Source: Rhipicephalus microplus
Taxonomy: Eukaryota; Arthropoda; Arachnida; Ixodida; Ixodidae
Assembly: GCF_043290135.1 (NCBI RefSeq)
Contig: NC_134707.1
Span: 82,817,447 to 82,881,446 of the forward strand
Direction of reading: 5' to 3'
Length of the DNA: 64,000 bases
Notes under the pieces: model-generated
What the model was told of the DNA's origin: nothing
What the model saw: only the letters and a program-made list of their open reading frames with translations
Database searches by the model: none
Part shown: in pieces, positions 33,176 through 43,600 of the stretch
How positions within the stretch are numbered: the first letter of the stretch is position 1
Layout of the letters: each line of letters begins with the position of its first letter
Translations under genes and position numbers: made by a program

Positions 33176-34504
33176 ATGCCCCTGGAGCTTCGATCCCGCA
33201 CCGTGCCTTCTACCATGCACCAAGACGCCGCACAGCAAACGCTTCCTCCTGCGCCGACGCCATGTTCCGGTGTCCCCCGCATCCGCGACCCTCCTGTCTT
33301 CACCGGCGCGGATGGCACCGACGTCGAGGACTGGCTTGCTATGTACGAACGCGTCAGCGTCCCCAATCATTGGGACGAGGCAGGTAAACTCGGCAACCTG
33401 GTTTTCTACCTCGCGGGTGTGGCCGGCATGTGGTACAACAACCACGCATCCGATTTCCCCACTTGGTCCGCTTTTAAAACCGCCGTCGTCGACGTGTTCG
33501 GCCGTCCTGCCGTTCGTAAGCTCCAAGCCGAACAGCGGTTACGTGAACGAGCACAGCAGACCGGTGAGTCCTTCACAAGCTACATAGAGGACATCCTTGA
33601 CTTGTGCAAGAAAGTGGACGCGAGCATGTCAGAGGCCGACAGAATTACCCATGTTCTAAAAGGCATCGCCGACGATGCCTTCACCATGCTCCTGGCCAAG
33701 AACCCTCGCACTGTGGCAGAGATCATTACACTTTGCCAAAGTTACGAGGAGCTGCGACGCCAGCGCTCGATGACTCGTCGACCACCCTCACGTGACGCTG
33801 ATCTCTCGGCCTTGTCAACACTTCCTGATCACACCGCCTTGCTTGCTGAAATCAAGTCATTCGTGCGTGAGGAAGTTGCCCGCCAGGTCTCTTTGCTGAC
33901 CTTTGCTTCCCCGCAACGTGCTGAACAGTCGTCAAGCACACTTCTGCCTCCCCTCCGCCGAGCCATTCAGCAGGAAATCGCAGAGGTCGTTCCAGAATAT
34001 CACCAGCCCCCTCCAGTATCTACACCACTCAGTTACGCCCAAGTTGTCGCCAGGCCACCCCCACCGATTCCTGTGACTGGCCCTCTTGGTTACACCGAAA
34101 CCATCGCCAGACCCCAGGCCTTCGGAGAAACTGTGCCGCCTACATATACCGACGTCATCCACGTGCCCCGTGTGCCACCCACTATGCAGTTATATCAGCA
34201 GCCGGCTCGCCCATCGCGTTCTTCGACATGGATGGGACCCGCGAACCGATGGCGCACTGCGGACAATCGCCCCATCTGCTTTGCTTGTGGTTGCGTCGGT
34301 CACGTAGCACGCTACTGCAATCGTGTGCAGCGACCGCAGGTCGCCTCCAATTTTTCCAGCCAATCGAGCCGCTTTTATGACCAACCGCCACCTACGTCAC
34401 CGTCGTCCCGCCCCGCTCCATCTACCCGCCGCTCACATTCTCCGCGACGTCGCTCACTGTCGCCGATGCGGCCACGTCCACTAGAGGGTGACCAGGAAAA
34501 CTAG
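33176..34504 (+). CDS. gag: Gypsy A Gag protein (442 aa)
   Basis: The ATG at 33176 opens [17 protein letters not shown]; an upstream in-frame TTG is not needed. Residues about 38-200 form the capsid domain: [35 protein letters not shown] and [16 protein letters not shown] Pro-rich linker follows. A CX2CX4HX4C zinc knuckle ([15 protein letters not shown]) is at residues about 368-381, then an Arg/Ser-rich RNA-binding tail. Gag assembles the virus-like particle. It terminates with TAG at 34502-34504, inside a frameshift signal, and overlaps the pol frame by 13 bases. Confidence 0.93.
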   Translation: MPLELRSRTVPSTMHQDAAQQTLPPAPTPCSGVPRIRDPPVFTGADGTDVEDWLAMYERVSVPNHWDEAGKLGNLVFYLAGVAGMWYNNHASDFPTWSAFKTAVVDVFGRPAVRKLQAEQRLRERAQQTGESFTSYIEDILDLCKKVDASMSEADRITHVLKGIADDAFTMLLAKNPRTVAEIITLCQSYEELRRQRSMTRRPPSRDADLSALSTLPDHTALLAEIKSFVREEVARQVSLLTFASPQRAEQSSSTLLPPLRRAIQQEIAEVVPEYHQPPPVSTPLSYAQVVARPPPPIPVTGPLGYTETIARPQAFGETVPPTYTDVIHVPRVPPTMQLYQQPARPSRSSTWMGPANRWRTADNRPICFACGCVGHVARYCNRVQRPQVASNFSSQSSRFYDQPPPTSPSSRPAPSTRRSHSPRRRSLSPMRPRPLEGDQEN

Positions 34505-37500
34505 TCGTCGCAGTCCACGAGGCAAGGGCTGCGACGCTGTCGAAATGCGGAAGCCCTCAGGAAAGACCACCGAACGTGATAGACGTGCTTGTGGATGGTG
34601 TTCGTGCATCTGCGCTTGTAGATACTATAGCCGCCGTATCTGTGATGGACGCAAAGCTTAGCCGATTACTGCGCAAAGTGACCACGCCACTTTCCGGGCT
34701 CTCCCTCCGTACAGCCAGCGCCCAAAGCATTCACCCTACAGCGATGTGTACAGCCCGCCTCATGATTCAGGACGTGATGTATGCCGTCGAATTCATCATA
34801 ATTCCTTCATGCTCTCACGACGTCATCCTAGGATGGGATTTTCTCTCCCGCCACGACGCCGTCATTCATTGCGCACCAGAAGAAATAGAGCTGACACCAT
34901 TCTCTTCTTTGACGCCGGCCGACAGTCCATCTACTGCAAGCAAATTACTCGTCAGAGACGACACGCAAGTGCCTGCAAACTCGTCCGTGGCGGTGTCGGT
35001 CTACTGTGCAAGTCTTTCAGACACCGCTGCACTCCTCTCACCATTTCATCGTGTTTTCACCAGAAAAGGTTTGCTGGTTCCTTTCGCGACCGTGCAAGTA
35101 ACTCGCGGCAGCACCAATATTTTTGTTCTGAACTCATCCCCGTACAGTGTTACGTTGGTGCGAGGGGAATGTCTCGGCAGCGTGGAACCGATCGAAGACG
35201 CACAAGTCATGGATCAACCTGATGACACGCACTGCCGAAGTTCCAATACGCTTAGTGCTGTTTCTACATCTGTTTCATCATCCGCTGATGTATTTGATCC
35301 TTCCATTGCCGACAACCTTACGCCGGTCCAGCGCTCCCAGCTTCTGGCCCTGTTGGAAGAATTCCGCTCTTCTTTCGATGTCTCTCAACCTTCTCTCGGC
35401 CGCACATCCACTGTTACGCATCGCATTGACACAGGCGCACAACCACCACTACGGCAACGTCCATATCGCGTATCTCCCACAGAACGCCGTGTAATCAACG
35501 AGCAAGTGGACGACATGCTACGCCGCGATGTTATTCGACCCTCTAACAGCCCCTGGGCGTCTCCTGTCGTTCTCGTCGCGAAGAAGGACGGTTCTGTGCG
35601 GTTCTGTGTGGACTACCGACGTCTCAACAAGATCACTCGTAAGGACGTGTACCCACTACCGCGTGTGGATGACGCGATTGACAGCCTGCAAGGAGCCGAA
35701 TTCTTTTCATCTCTAGATTTGCGCTCAGGGTACTGGCAAGTACCTATGGCGGAGGACGCTCGACCGAAGACCGCTTTCGTCACTCCCGACGGCTTGTACG
35801 AATTCAACGTCATGCCGTTTGGGCTGTGCAATGCGCCTGCCACCTTTGAGCGCATGATGGATACCGTTCTGCGTGACCTAAAATGGCACACGTGCCTGTG
35901 CTACCTCGATGACGTCGTTGTTTTCGCTCCGGACTTCTCCACGCACCTTCAACGCCTGCGGCATGTTTTAACGCGTCTGAGTGACGCCAGTCTGCAACTG
36001 AACCTAAAGAAGTGCCGATTTGCAGCTCGGCAGTTGACAATACTCGGCTACGTCGTGTCCAAGGACGGAATTCTCCCCGATCCAGCCAAGCTTCGGGCCG
36101 TGACCGAGTTCCCCAAGCCGACATCCATCAAGGAACTGCGCAGTTTCATAGGACTGTGTTCCTACTTTCGGCGCTTCATCCGAAACTTCGCGTCTATCGT
36201 ATCGCCGCTGACAAAGCTCCTCGGTAGTAACGGGCCTCTCCATTCGTGGTCATCACAGTGTGACGACGCATTCACAACGCTCCGTCGTTTACTGACGTCG
36301 CCTCCCATACTCCGCCACTACGACCCTACTGCCCCTACAGAGGTACACACGGACGCCAGTGGTGTCGGTCTCGGCGCTGTCCTTGCGCAGCGCAAACCAG
36401 GGTTCCCGGAATATGTCGTGGCGTATGCAAGCCGTACGCTTACAAAAGCCGAGACTAATTACACCGTCACTGAGAAAGAATGTCTGGCAATCGTCTGGGC
36501 CCTTACCAAGTTCCGACCTTATTTATATGGTCGCCCATTTGATGTAGTCACCGACCATCACGCACTATGCTGGTTGTCATCATTGAAAGATCCCTCAGGC
36601 CGTCTCGCCCGGTGGGCACTTCGCCTGCAAGACTACGACATCCGCGTGCTGTACCGCAACGGAAGGCAACATGCTGACGCCGACGCCCTGTCGCGCTCTC
36701 CCTTGCCTGACGACAATGCCCACGACTCAGCGTCTCACCTTGCCGTTTCTTCCATTAGCATTCATGCCGTTGCTACTGAACAGCGCAAGGATCAATGGAT
36801 TGCCTCACTGATAGACTTGCTGACTGATCCATCCACTCCATCCACTCGCGCGTTGCGTCGTCAAGCCCACCATTTCGCCGTTCGCGACGACCTTCTCCAC
36901 CGACGCAATTACAGCGGTGACGGCCGCCAGTGGCTACTAGTCATACCCCGCAGTCTGCGCTCTGACATATGCGAATTCTTTCATACTGATCCGCAATGTG
37001 CGCACTCCGGCGTATCGAAGACTTACCAGCGCATTCGCCAACGGTACTTTTGGCGCGGCATGTACCGCTATGTGCAGAAATTCGTTCGCTCCTGCATAGA
37101 ATGTCAGCGCCGCAAAACTTCAACGCACCTGTCGCCGGTAGGTCTGCAACCTCTACCTTGCCCTGCCAGGCCGTTTGGGCGCGTTGGCATCGATTTGTAT
37201 GGGCCACTTCCACTAACGTCGGCCGGTAACCACTGGGTCATTGTTGCTGTGGACCACCTCACGCGATACGCCGAAACTGCCGCTCTCCCTGCGGCTACAG
37301 CGAGCGATGTGGCCTCCTTCCTGCTCCAACGATTCATGCTGCGACACGGTCCACCTCAGGAACTGCTCAGTGATCGAGGCCGCGTCTTCCTGTCTGAAGT
37401 CGTCGAAGCCATTCTCAAAGAGTGCAACGTTGTTCACCGCAAAACTGCTGCTTACCACCCGCAGACGAATGGCCTCACTGAACGCTTCAACCGTACGCTC

Positions 37501-38049
37501 GGCGACATGCTCTCCAAGTACGTCGCCGCCGATCACACAAGTTGGGATTCCATTCTACCCTTCGTCACCTACGCATATAACACCGCCCCTCAGAGCACTA
37601 CTGGCTTTTCACCTTTCTTTTTATTATATGGAAGGCACCCGTCGCACACCATCGACACTATACTTCCGTACAAGCCAGATCCGTCAGAGTGGGCGCCTAT
37701 TTCTGCTACAGCCAAGCTTGCTGAAGAGTGTCGAGAGCTTGCAAGGACCTTTACAGCGCATGATCAAGAGCGGCAAAAAGGCATTCGCGCTGACACCAGC
37801 ACTACTGCGCCCATGTTCCTCCCTGGAGCGCTCGTCTGGCTCTCGATCCCTATCACTTCAACTGGCCTATCTTCAAAACTATTGCCCAAATACGAAGGCC
37901 CCTACCGTGTCGTCGAACGCACTTCCCCTGTAAATTACTTGATCGAACCCATCGAACCATCTTCGGACATGCGCCGTCGAGGGCGCGACATTGTCAACGT
38001 GGAGCGCCTCAAAGCCTACCACGACCCGCTCATAGTAACCAGCTGCTAG
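34492..38049 (+). CDS. pol: Gypsy A Pol polyprotein: protease, RT, RNase H, integrase
   Basis: Open from 34492 to TAG at 38047, with no ATG near its start, so it is probably made by -1 frameshifting from gag. Numbering from 34576: protease Asp16 ([11 protein letters not shown], Gly replaced by Ile); RT with [28 protein letters not shown] and catalytic YLDD at 443-446; RNase H Asp593 ([13 protein letters not shown]); integrase zinc region with CIEC at 840-843; integrase catalytic Asp873, Asp933 and Glu969 (D,D-35-E); a GPY module ([16 protein letters not shown]) near the C terminus; no chromodomain. About 1157 residues from 34576, normal for gypsy pol. The altered protease may block particle maturation unless supplied in trans. 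Confidence 0.95.
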   Translation, partial: PGKLVVAVHEARAATLSKCGSPQERPPNVIDVLVDGVRASALVDTIAAVSVMDAKLSRLLRKVTTPLSGLSLRTASAQSIHPTAMCTARLMIQDVMYAVEFIIIPSCSHDVILGWDFLSRHDAVIHCAPEEIELTPFSSLTPADSPSTASKLLVRDDTQVPANSSVAVSVYCASLSDTAALLSPFHRVFTRKGLLVPFATVQVTRGSTNIFVLNSSPYSVTLVRGECLGSVEPIEDAQVMDQPDDTHCRSSNTLSAVSTSVSSSADVFDPSIADNLTPVQRSQLLALLEEFRSSFDVSQPSLGRTSTVTHRIDTGAQPPLRQRPYRVSPTERRVINEQVDDMLRRDVIRPSNSPWASPVVLVAKKDGSVRFCVDYRRLNKITRKDVYPLPRVDDAIDSLQGAEFFSSLDLRSGYWQVPMAEDARPKTAFVTPDGLYEFNVMPFGLCNAPATFERMMDTVLRDLKWHTCLCYLDDVVVFAPDFSTHLQRLRHVLTRLSDASLQLNLKKCRFAARQLTILGYVVSKDGILPDPAKLRAVTEFPKPTSIKELRSFIGLCSYFRRFIRNFASIVSPLTKLLGSNGPLHSWSSQCDDAFTTLRRLLTSPPILRHYDPTAPTEVHTDASGVGLGAVLAQRKPGFPEYVVAYASRTLTKAETNYTVTEKECLAIVWALTKFRPYLYGRPFDVVTDHHALCWLSSLKDPSGRLARWALRLQDYDIRVLYRNGRQHADADALSRSPLPDDNAHDSASHLAVSSISIHAVATEQRKDQWIASLIDLLTDPSTPSTRALRRQAHHFAVRDDLLHRRNYSGDGRQWLLVIPRSLRSDICEFFHTDPQCAHSGVSKTYQRIRQRYFWRGMYRYVQKFVRSCIECQRRKTSTHLSPVGLQPLPCPARPFGRVGIDLYGPLPLTSAGNHWVIVAVDHLTRYAETAALPAATASDVASFLLQRFMLRHGPPQELLSDRGRVFLSEVVEAILKECNVVHRKTAAYHPQTNGLTERFNRTLGDMLSKYVAADHTSWDSILPFVTYAYNTAPQSTTGFSPFFLLYGRHPSHTIDTILPYKPDPSEWAPISATAKLAEECRELARTFTAHDQERQKGIRADTSTTAPMFLPGALVWLSIPITSTGLSSKLLPKYEGPYRVVERTSPVNYLIEPIEPSSDMRRRGRDIVNVERLKAYHDPLIVTSC
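34495..34536 (+). promoter_or_regulatory. Programmed -1 frameshift signal at gag-pol junction (A)
   Basis: In the gag frame the last codons are GAA AAC TAG; with the preceding G they form GGAAAAC (34495-34501), a slippery-like heptamer. Four bases later an 8-bp perfect stem (34506-34513 with 34529-34536, GTCGCAG/CTGCGAC plus C-G) encloses a 15-nt loop. The pol frame is -1 relative to gag and is open from 34492. The layout matches known -1 sites, although GGAAAAC allows good re-pairing only in the A site. Confidence 0.6.
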
Positions 38050-38085
38050 GTCGCCAGGCGGCTCCCTCTTCGTACCCGGGGTAGT

Positions 38086-38245
38086 TGTGGTGAAGCCTTC
38101 GAACAGTGGGTCGTCCTCTCCAGCGCCTTCTAGTGGGTTGCCCTTTTTAGCAAGAAGAGGAGCAGCTCGTGCAGAGAGTCGGTACCCGCATTGACTGTCG
38201 CTGTCAAGCATCGTCGACAAGCGTACGCCAATAAACGTCTCAACA
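38086..38245 (+). repeat. 3' LTR of gypsy A
   Basis: Identical to 32969-33128. It is preceded by CCCGGGGTAGT rather than an obvious purine tract. Followed by ATATATAT and the tail of the RTE element. Confidence 0.95.
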
Positions 38246-38285
38246 ATATATATCATCATCATCATCATCATCATCATCAGCCTGA

Positions 38286-40524
38286 CTACGTCCACTGCAG
38301 GACAAAGGCCTCTCCCATGTTCCGCCAGTTAACCCGGTCCTGTGCTTGCTGCTGCCAATTTATACCCGCAAACTTCTTAATCTCATCTGCCCACCTAACC
38401 TTCTGTCTCCCCCTAACCCGCTTCCCTTCTCTGGGAATCCAGTCAGTTACCCTTAATGACCAGCGGTTATCCTGTCTACGCGCTACATGCCCTGCCCATG
38501 TCCATTTCTTCATCTTGATTTCAGCTATGATATCCTTAACCCCCGTTTGTTCCCTAATCCACTCTGCTCTCTTCTTGTCTCTTAAGGTTACACCTACCAT
38601 TTTTCTTTCCATTGCTCGTTGCGTCGTCCTCAATTTAAGCTGAACCCTCTTTGTAAGTCTCCAGGTTTCTGCTCCGTAGCTAAGTACCGGCAAGATACAG
38701 CTGTTATATACCTTCCTCTTGAGGGATAGTGGCAATCTACCTGTCATAATTTGAGAGTGCTTGCCGAATGTGCTCCACCCCATTCTTATTCTTCTAGTTA
38801 CTTCAATCTCGTGGTTCGGCTCTGCGGTTATTACCTGCCCTAAGTAGACATAGTCTTTTACAACTTCAAGTGCACTATTACCTATCTCGAAGCGCTGCTC
38901 CTTGCCGAGGTTGTTGTACATTACTTTCGTTTTCTGCAGATTAATTTTAAGACCCACCTTTCTGCTCTCCTTGTCTAACTCCGTAATCATGAGTTGCAAT
39001 TCGTCCCCCGAGTTACTCAGCAATGCAATGTCATCGGCGAAGCGCAGGTTACTAAGGTATTCTCCATTGACTCTTATCCCTAACTGCTCCCATTCTAGGC
39101 TTCTGAAAACCTCGTGTAAGCACGCGGTAAATAGCATTGGGGAAATTGTGTCCCCCTGCCTTACACCCTTCTTGATTGGTATTCTGTTGCTTTCTTTATG
39201 AAGCACTATGGTAGCAGTTGATCCCCTGTAGATTTCTTCCAGAATGTTTATATATACTTCATCTACGCCCTGATTCCGCAGTGTTTGCATGACGGCTGAT
39301 ATTTCTACTGAATCAAACGCCTTCTCGTAATCTATGAAGGCTATGTATAGTGGTTGGTTATACTCTGAGCATTTCTCTATTACCTGATTGATAGTATGAA
39401 TGTGGTCAATTGTTGAGTAGCCTGTTCGAAATCCTGCTTGTTCCTTTGGTTGATTGAATTCTAATGTTTTCTTTACTCTGTTAGCAATTACCTTTGTAAA
39501 TAGCTTGTATACTACAGAGAGCAAGCTGATCGGCCTGTAATTCTTCAAGTCCTTGTCATCTCCTTTCTTATGTATTAAGATGATGTTAGCGTTCTTCCAA
39601 GACTCTGGTACTCTTCCCGTCAGGAGACACCTCGTAAACAGGGTGGCTAGTTTTTCTAACACAATCTGTCCTCCATCTTTCAGCAAATCTGATGTTACCT
39701 GATCCTCACCAGCAGCTTTGCCCCTTTGCATGCTCTCCAAAGCTTTTCTGACTTCTTCTATCATTACTGGTGGGGTGTAATCTGGGTTACCGCTAGTTCT
39801 TATAGTATTAAGGTCGTGGTTGTCTCGGCTACTGTACAGATCTCTGTAAAACTCCTCCGCTATTTTAACTATCCTATCCATATTGGTAGTTATTTTGCCT
39901 TCTTTGTCCCTTAGTGCATACATCCGACTTTTGCCTATCCCAAGTTTCCTCTTCAATGCTTTGACACTTCCTCCGTTTTTCAGAGCGTGTTCGATTCTCT
40001 CCATGTTATACCTTCTTACATCGCATACCTTACGTCTATTAATCAACTTCGAAAGCTCTGCCAGTTCTATTTTGTCTGTTGTACTTGACACTTTCATGAT
40101 TTGACGCTTCTTAATTAGGTTCTTCGTTTCTTGGGAAAGCTTGCCAGTGTCCTGTCTAACTACCCGGCCTCCAACTTCCACTGCACACTCCGTAATGATA
40201 CTCGTCAGATTATCATTCATTGTATCTACGCTAAGGTTGGTTTCCTCACTAAGAGCCGAATACCTGTTCTGCAGCGACACTCTGAATTCTTGTACTTTCC
40301 CTCTCAGTGCTAGCTGATTGATTGGCTTCTTGCGTATCAGTTTCTGTCGTTCCTTCTTCAAGTCTAGGTGAATTCGAGACCGTAACATTCTATGGTCACT
40401 GCATCGTACCTTGCCAATCACTTCCACATCATTAACGATTCCAGGGTGTGCACTCATTATAAAGTCTATTTCGTTCTTATTTTCGCCATTAGGGCTCCTC
40501 CATGTCCACTTGCGGTTTTCTCGC
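38286..40524 (-). pseudogene. RTE ORF2, endonuclease end and reverse transcriptase
   Basis: Continuous minus-strand frame from the insertion site at about 40524 to TAG at 38286. It starts with the endonuclease C terminus (NEIDFIMSAHPG, then CSDHRMLRSRIHLD with the catalytic SDH motif). It then shows RT motifs: NYRPISLLSVVYKLFTKVIA, QAGFRTGYSTIDHI, AFIDYEKAFDSVE, GVRQGDTISPMLF and catalytic LRFADDIALL. The C terminus (RMGWSTFGKHSQIM, AGHVARRQDNRWS, RQKVRWADEIKKFAG) is typical of RTE LINEs. RT is fully open; the protein is broken only by the insertion upstream. Confidence 0.9.
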
Positions 40525-41459
40525 TCTCGGCGCCAGCTTTAAAGCAGATGATTCTACTCATGCTACACGAAGAATACAAAGATCATGTCAAACTTTACAC
40601 GGATGGCTCGACAACTGTTGGAGGATCTGCAGGAGCTGTGATCTTCCCAGCAAGAGCCGAAACCATCCAGTTCAGAACGTCACACAAGACGACATCGACA
40701 GCCGTGGAGCTCGCGGCACTCCGCAGCGCACTCCGCAGGATTGACCAAGAGACACCACAAAAATGGAGCATTTTTACCGATTCGAAACCAGCTCTCCAAT
40801 GTCTACAAAATGCTCTACGTCGTGGACCTCAAGACCAATTGGCGCTCGAAATACGACAACTGTACCATCACCTAAAAGACGAAGGACATGACATATCTTT
40901 TCAGTGGTTACCAGGCCATTGCGGCATCATCGGTAACGAACATGCCGACAATGCAGCTAAGAATGCACACGACAATGGAGTGATGGAACCTATTCCACTA
41001 TCAAGAAGCGACGCAGCAGCAAAGATTAATACGCTTGCGCAGGATGTCGCAAGGTCTATGTGGAATACGCCCGGTTTTCTCCACACCCGTCTTCACCGCC
41101 TGGACCCATACCTACGACTTACTATTCCATCTGGCCTACCCCGATCCGAGACGACCCTTCTCTGCCGTATGTGGCTTGGGGTGTCTTTCACGAACGCTTT
41201 TACCTGCCGCATCGGAATGAGAGACAGCGCTACATGCGACCATTGCGACAATGACGAAACAATTGAACATATTTTATGTCAGTGCCCCCAGTACAGCTCT
41301 CAGCGACAGTCCCTCTCAGCAGTGTTTGCTCGCCTCGACGACCAGCCATTTTCTGAACAGTCAATCTTGGAATGTCGGAAAGATCGAGCTTCACGCCAGA
41401 AAGCAACGAAGGCGCTGATGAAGTTTCTGCGAGCGACCCGCCTCGTTGAACGATTGTGA
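40525..41459 (+). pseudogene. LINE ORF2 C terminus: RNase H and CCHC-like tail
   Basis: The open frame to TGA at 41457 contains the RNase H catalytic set: YTDGSTTVGG (Asp), AVELAALRSAL (Glu), FTDSKPAL (Asp) and GHCGIIGNEHAD (His/Asp). A Cys/His tail follows (CDHCDNDETIEHILCQCPQY), as in I-clade LINEs of arthropods. RNase H removes RNA from the RNA-DNA hybrid. RT and endonuclease are missing by 5' truncation; the remaining part has no stop, so the insertion is recent. Codons upstream of 40525 in the same frame belong to the RTE antisense strand. Confidence 0.85.
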
Positions 41460-41635
41460 CACTACTGTGTGCGAGTGTGTGTATGTGTGTTTGTGCTTCT
41501 CTTCCTCCCTTTCCCCCTTTTTTTTTTTCTTGTCTCCCCTTACCCCTTCCCCAGTGCAGGGTAGCAAACCGGATATGTTTTCTGGTTAACCTCCCTGCCT
41601 TTCCGCATTAAATTTTCTCTCTCTCTCTCTCTCTC
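40525..41635 (+). mobile_element. 5'-truncated I-like LINE with RNase H, nested in the RTE endonuclease
   Basis: Starts about 40525 inside the coding region, ends in a (TC)n tail (41611-41635), and lies opposite to its host. The word TTTTCTC occurs at both junctions (about 40518 and 41609), a likely target duplication partly hidden by the TC tail. The RTE sequence reads on directly across it. Confidence 0.8.
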
Positions 41636-42296
41636 GTTTTCGGTAGAAGGTATTCAAAATCCGTAAATTATTGCGTTCTGCGAATTCTACTAGTAGCTCT
41701 CCTCTGGCGTTTCTAGTACCGATGCCATAATCTCCTACTGCCTGGTCTCCAGCCTGCTTCTTCCCTACCTTTGCATTAAAGTCGCCCATCACCATAGTAT
41801 ACTGTGTTTTTACCTTACTCATTGCCGATTCCACGTCTTCATAGAAGCTTTCAACTGAAGCGTCATCATGGCTGGATGTAGGCGCGTAAGCCTGTACTAC
41901 CTTCATTTTGTATCTTTTATTCAGTTTAATTACGATACCTGCCACCCTTTCATTAATGCTATAGTATTCCTCTATGTTGCCAGCTATGTTTCTGTGAATT
42001 AGGAACCCCACTCCCAGTTCTCTTCTGTCTGCCAAGCCCCTGTAGCAAAGGACGTGCCCATTCTGTAGCACCGTATAGGCCTCATCTGTCCTCCTAACCT
42101 CACTGAGCCCTATTATATCCCATTTAACACCCTCTAGCTCCTCGAATAGTACAGCTAGACTTCCCTCACTAGATAAGGTTCTAGCGTTAAACGTTGCCAA
42201 GTTCAGGTTCCAATGGCGGCCTGTCCGGATCCAGAGATTCTTAGCACCCTCTGCTGCGTTGCAGATCTGACCACCGCCGTGGTCAGTTGCTTCGCA
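41586..42296 (-). pseudogene. RTE ORF2, endonuclease N-terminal part
   Basis: Minus-strand frame open from about 42296 with no clear ATG. It reads WNLNLATFNARTLSSEG, WDIIGLSEVRRTDE (catalytic Glu), VVQAYAPTSSHDD and VMGDFNAKVGKKQAG (catalytic Asp-Asn), ending NNLRILNTFYRK at the insertion point (41640). This is an APE-like endonuclease that nicks target DNA to prime reverse transcription. The remaining SDH motif is at about 40450, beyond the nested LINE. Confidence 0.85.
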
Positions 42297-42323
42297 GCTG
42301 CTGGGGACTCAGGGCCGTGAGTT

Positions 42324-42326
<3 letters not shown>

Positions 42327-42390
<64 letters not shown>
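42327..42390. repeat. (AT)n microsatellite
   Basis: About 32 AT units between the RTE 5' end and SINE-2 copy 1. Confidence 0.98.
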
Positions 42391-42391
<1 letters not shown>

Positions 42392-42600
42392 GAGATCTAA
42401 CAGACAGTAATGCAAAGGAATGTACATGGGAATTTATTAGATCCAATGGAATGTAAATAAGAAGAAAGAAAAGTGGATGAAAAAATAACCAGCCGTGAGC
42501 AGGAATCGAACCTACGACCTTCGAATAACGCGTTCGATGCTCTAACCACTGAGCTACCACAGCGGCCTTCCCTCCATCCACTTTTTTGGGTTTATATGTG
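42391..42600 (-). mobile_element. SINE-2, copy 1, with tRNA-like head
   Basis: The minus strand carries a 75-nt tRNA-like head (42566-42492): D-arm TGGTAGCTCAGTGGTTAGAG, a pairable anticodon arm (TCGAA/TTCGA), and a TPsiC arm with B-box GGTTCGATTCC. The acceptor stem is imperfect (four of seven strong pairs), so it is a SINE head rather than a working tRNA gene. The body ends at GAGATCTCG next to an AT tract. It is a family distinct from Ruka. Confidence 0.75.
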
Positions 42601-42613
42601 AATTTAGAAGTAG

Positions 42614-42744
42614 AAGTGACAGTCAGCGCGATCTATAAGCCAAACGATGAGTGTGAAAACACTCTTATGCGCATGTTTGGCGTCACGTAGCACGTGAACT
42701 TATTATGAGCGGGCAGCTGATTAATTGTCCCTCTTACACAACCT
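42614..42744 (+). repeat. 130-bp inverted repeat, left arm
   Basis: Near-perfect reverse complement of 43065-43194. Both arms follow the same GAATTTAGAAGTAG word at the head side of a SINE-2 copy. The arm holds AGTGTGAAAACACTCTTATG and ATTATGAGCGGGCAGCTGAT. Confidence 0.8.
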
Positions 42745-42784
42745 AAACACACCAAGTCTGCCAGTACGAGACGCTCGTTCAATG

Positions 42785-43063
42785 AAATAAGGGAAAGAAG
42801 TGTATACCTAAGGGCTCATTTTTCCATGTTTTAACACAATAATAATGAGATCTAACAGACAGTAATGCCAAGGAATGTACAAGGGAAGTAATTAGAACCA
42901 ATGGAATGTAAATAAGAAGAAAAAAAGTGGATGAATAAATAACCAGCCATGAGCAGGAATCGAACCTACGACCTTCGAATAACGCGTTCGATGCTCTAAC
43001 CACTGAGCTACCACAGCGGCCTTCCCTCCATCCACTTTTTTGGGTTTTATGTGAATTTAGAAG
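42785..43063 (-). mobile_element. SINE-2, copy 2, with tRNA-like head
   Basis: The tRNA-like head is at 43020-42946, differing from copy 1 by one base in the acceptor. The body extends to 42785, farther than in copy 1, and resembles copy 3 at 32668. It lies in the loop of the 130-bp inverted pair. Confidence 0.75.
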
Positions 43064-43064
43064 T

Positions 43065-43194
43065 AGGTTGTATAAGAGGGACAATTAATCAGCTGCCCGC
43101 TCATAATAAGTTCACGCGCTACGTGACGCCAAACATGCTCATAAGAGTGTTTTCACACTCGTCGTTTGGCTTATAGATGGCACTGACTGTCACT
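43065..43194 (-). repeat. 130-bp inverted repeat, right arm
   Basis: Reverse complement of 42614-42744 with a few differences. Together they could form a stem with a 320-base loop. Confidence 0.8.
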
Positions 43195-43220
43195 CCTACT
43201 TTACTCCTACTCCTAGCATT

Positions 43221-43334
43221 AGAGGGTCCCTGCCTGAAAGAAAAGACTACGAAGTGGATAGAGACTGGTCCCAGCCCGCTAGTGTGCCAGTCTCTATCCA
43301 CTTTGTAGTCTTTTCTTTCAGGCAGGGACCCTCT
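43221..43334. repeat. Long hairpin, 48-bp arms, 18-bp loop
   Basis: 43221-43268 and 43287-43334 are complementary at 47 of 48 positions (AGAGGGTCCCTGCCTGAAAG and its complement at the outer ends). It could be a snap-back insertion or a tiny foldback element. No open frame of interest. Confidence 0.9.
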
Positions 43335-43370
43335 ACCGCTTTATGCCCCAATCCCACTACTGCCTTGTGG

Positions 43371-43372
<2 letters not shown>

Positions 43373-43432
<60 letters not shown>
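43373..43432. repeat. (AT)n microsatellite at the gypsy B 5' flank
   Basis: Thirty AT units directly abut the 5' LTR; the tract continues after the 3' LTR at 48727. Confidence 0.98.
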
Positions 43433-43435
<3 letters not shown>

Positions 43436-43597
43436 GGCAAAGCCTTCGAACAGTGGGTCGTCCTCTCGAGTGCCTTCTAGTGGGTCGCCCTTTTCATAAG
43501 AAGAAGAAGAAGAGCAGCTCGTGCAGAGAGTCGGTCCCCGCATTGACTGTCGCTGTCGTGAATCATCAACGAGTGTCCGCCAATAAACGTCTTAACA
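43433..43597 (+). repeat. 5' LTR of gypsy B
   Basis: TGTGGCAAAG to CTTAACA. Contains five AAG-type units where the 3' LTR has three. AATAAA lies near the end. Confidence 0.95.
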
Positions 43598-43600
43598 ATT

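Larger units (their letters stand above)
32969..38245 (+). mobile_element. Ty3/gypsy element A, young, gag and pol open
   Basis: 5277 bp, with identical 160-bp LTRs, a candidate primer-binding site, an intact gag, and a pol frame open to its natural stop. It sits inside an AT tract, so the target duplication is compatible with ATAT but cannot be distinguished from the repeat. Identical LTRs mean recent insertion, since both are copied from one template. The one visible defect is the protease triad, which reads DTI instead of DTG. Confidence 0.95.
38246..42326 (-). mobile_element. RTE-clade LINE, nearly full length, split by another LINE
   Basis: Minus strand, 5' end near 42326 beside an AT tract, 3' end in a GAT/ATC trinucleotide tail (38254-38278), as in RTE elements. 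It encodes an APE-type endonuclease followed by RT. A plus-strand LINE (about 40525-41635) is inserted in the endonuclease. Both parts are otherwise open, so the element was probably intact when hit. The 3' end also occurs as a short remnant at 63061-63121. Confidence 0.9.

Noticed and set aside
33932..38295. Many minus- and alternative-frame open stretches across gypsy A and B
   Set aside because: Codon-rich shadows of gag and pol; none has motifs.
38191..40313. Plus-strand frames opposite the RTE element
   Set aside because: They are antisense shadows of the RT frame, which shows all catalytic motifs.
42492..43020. Two apparent tRNA genes on the minus strand
   Set aside because: Poor acceptor pairing, an odd anticodon loop lacking T33, and identical repeated bodies show they are SINE heads.
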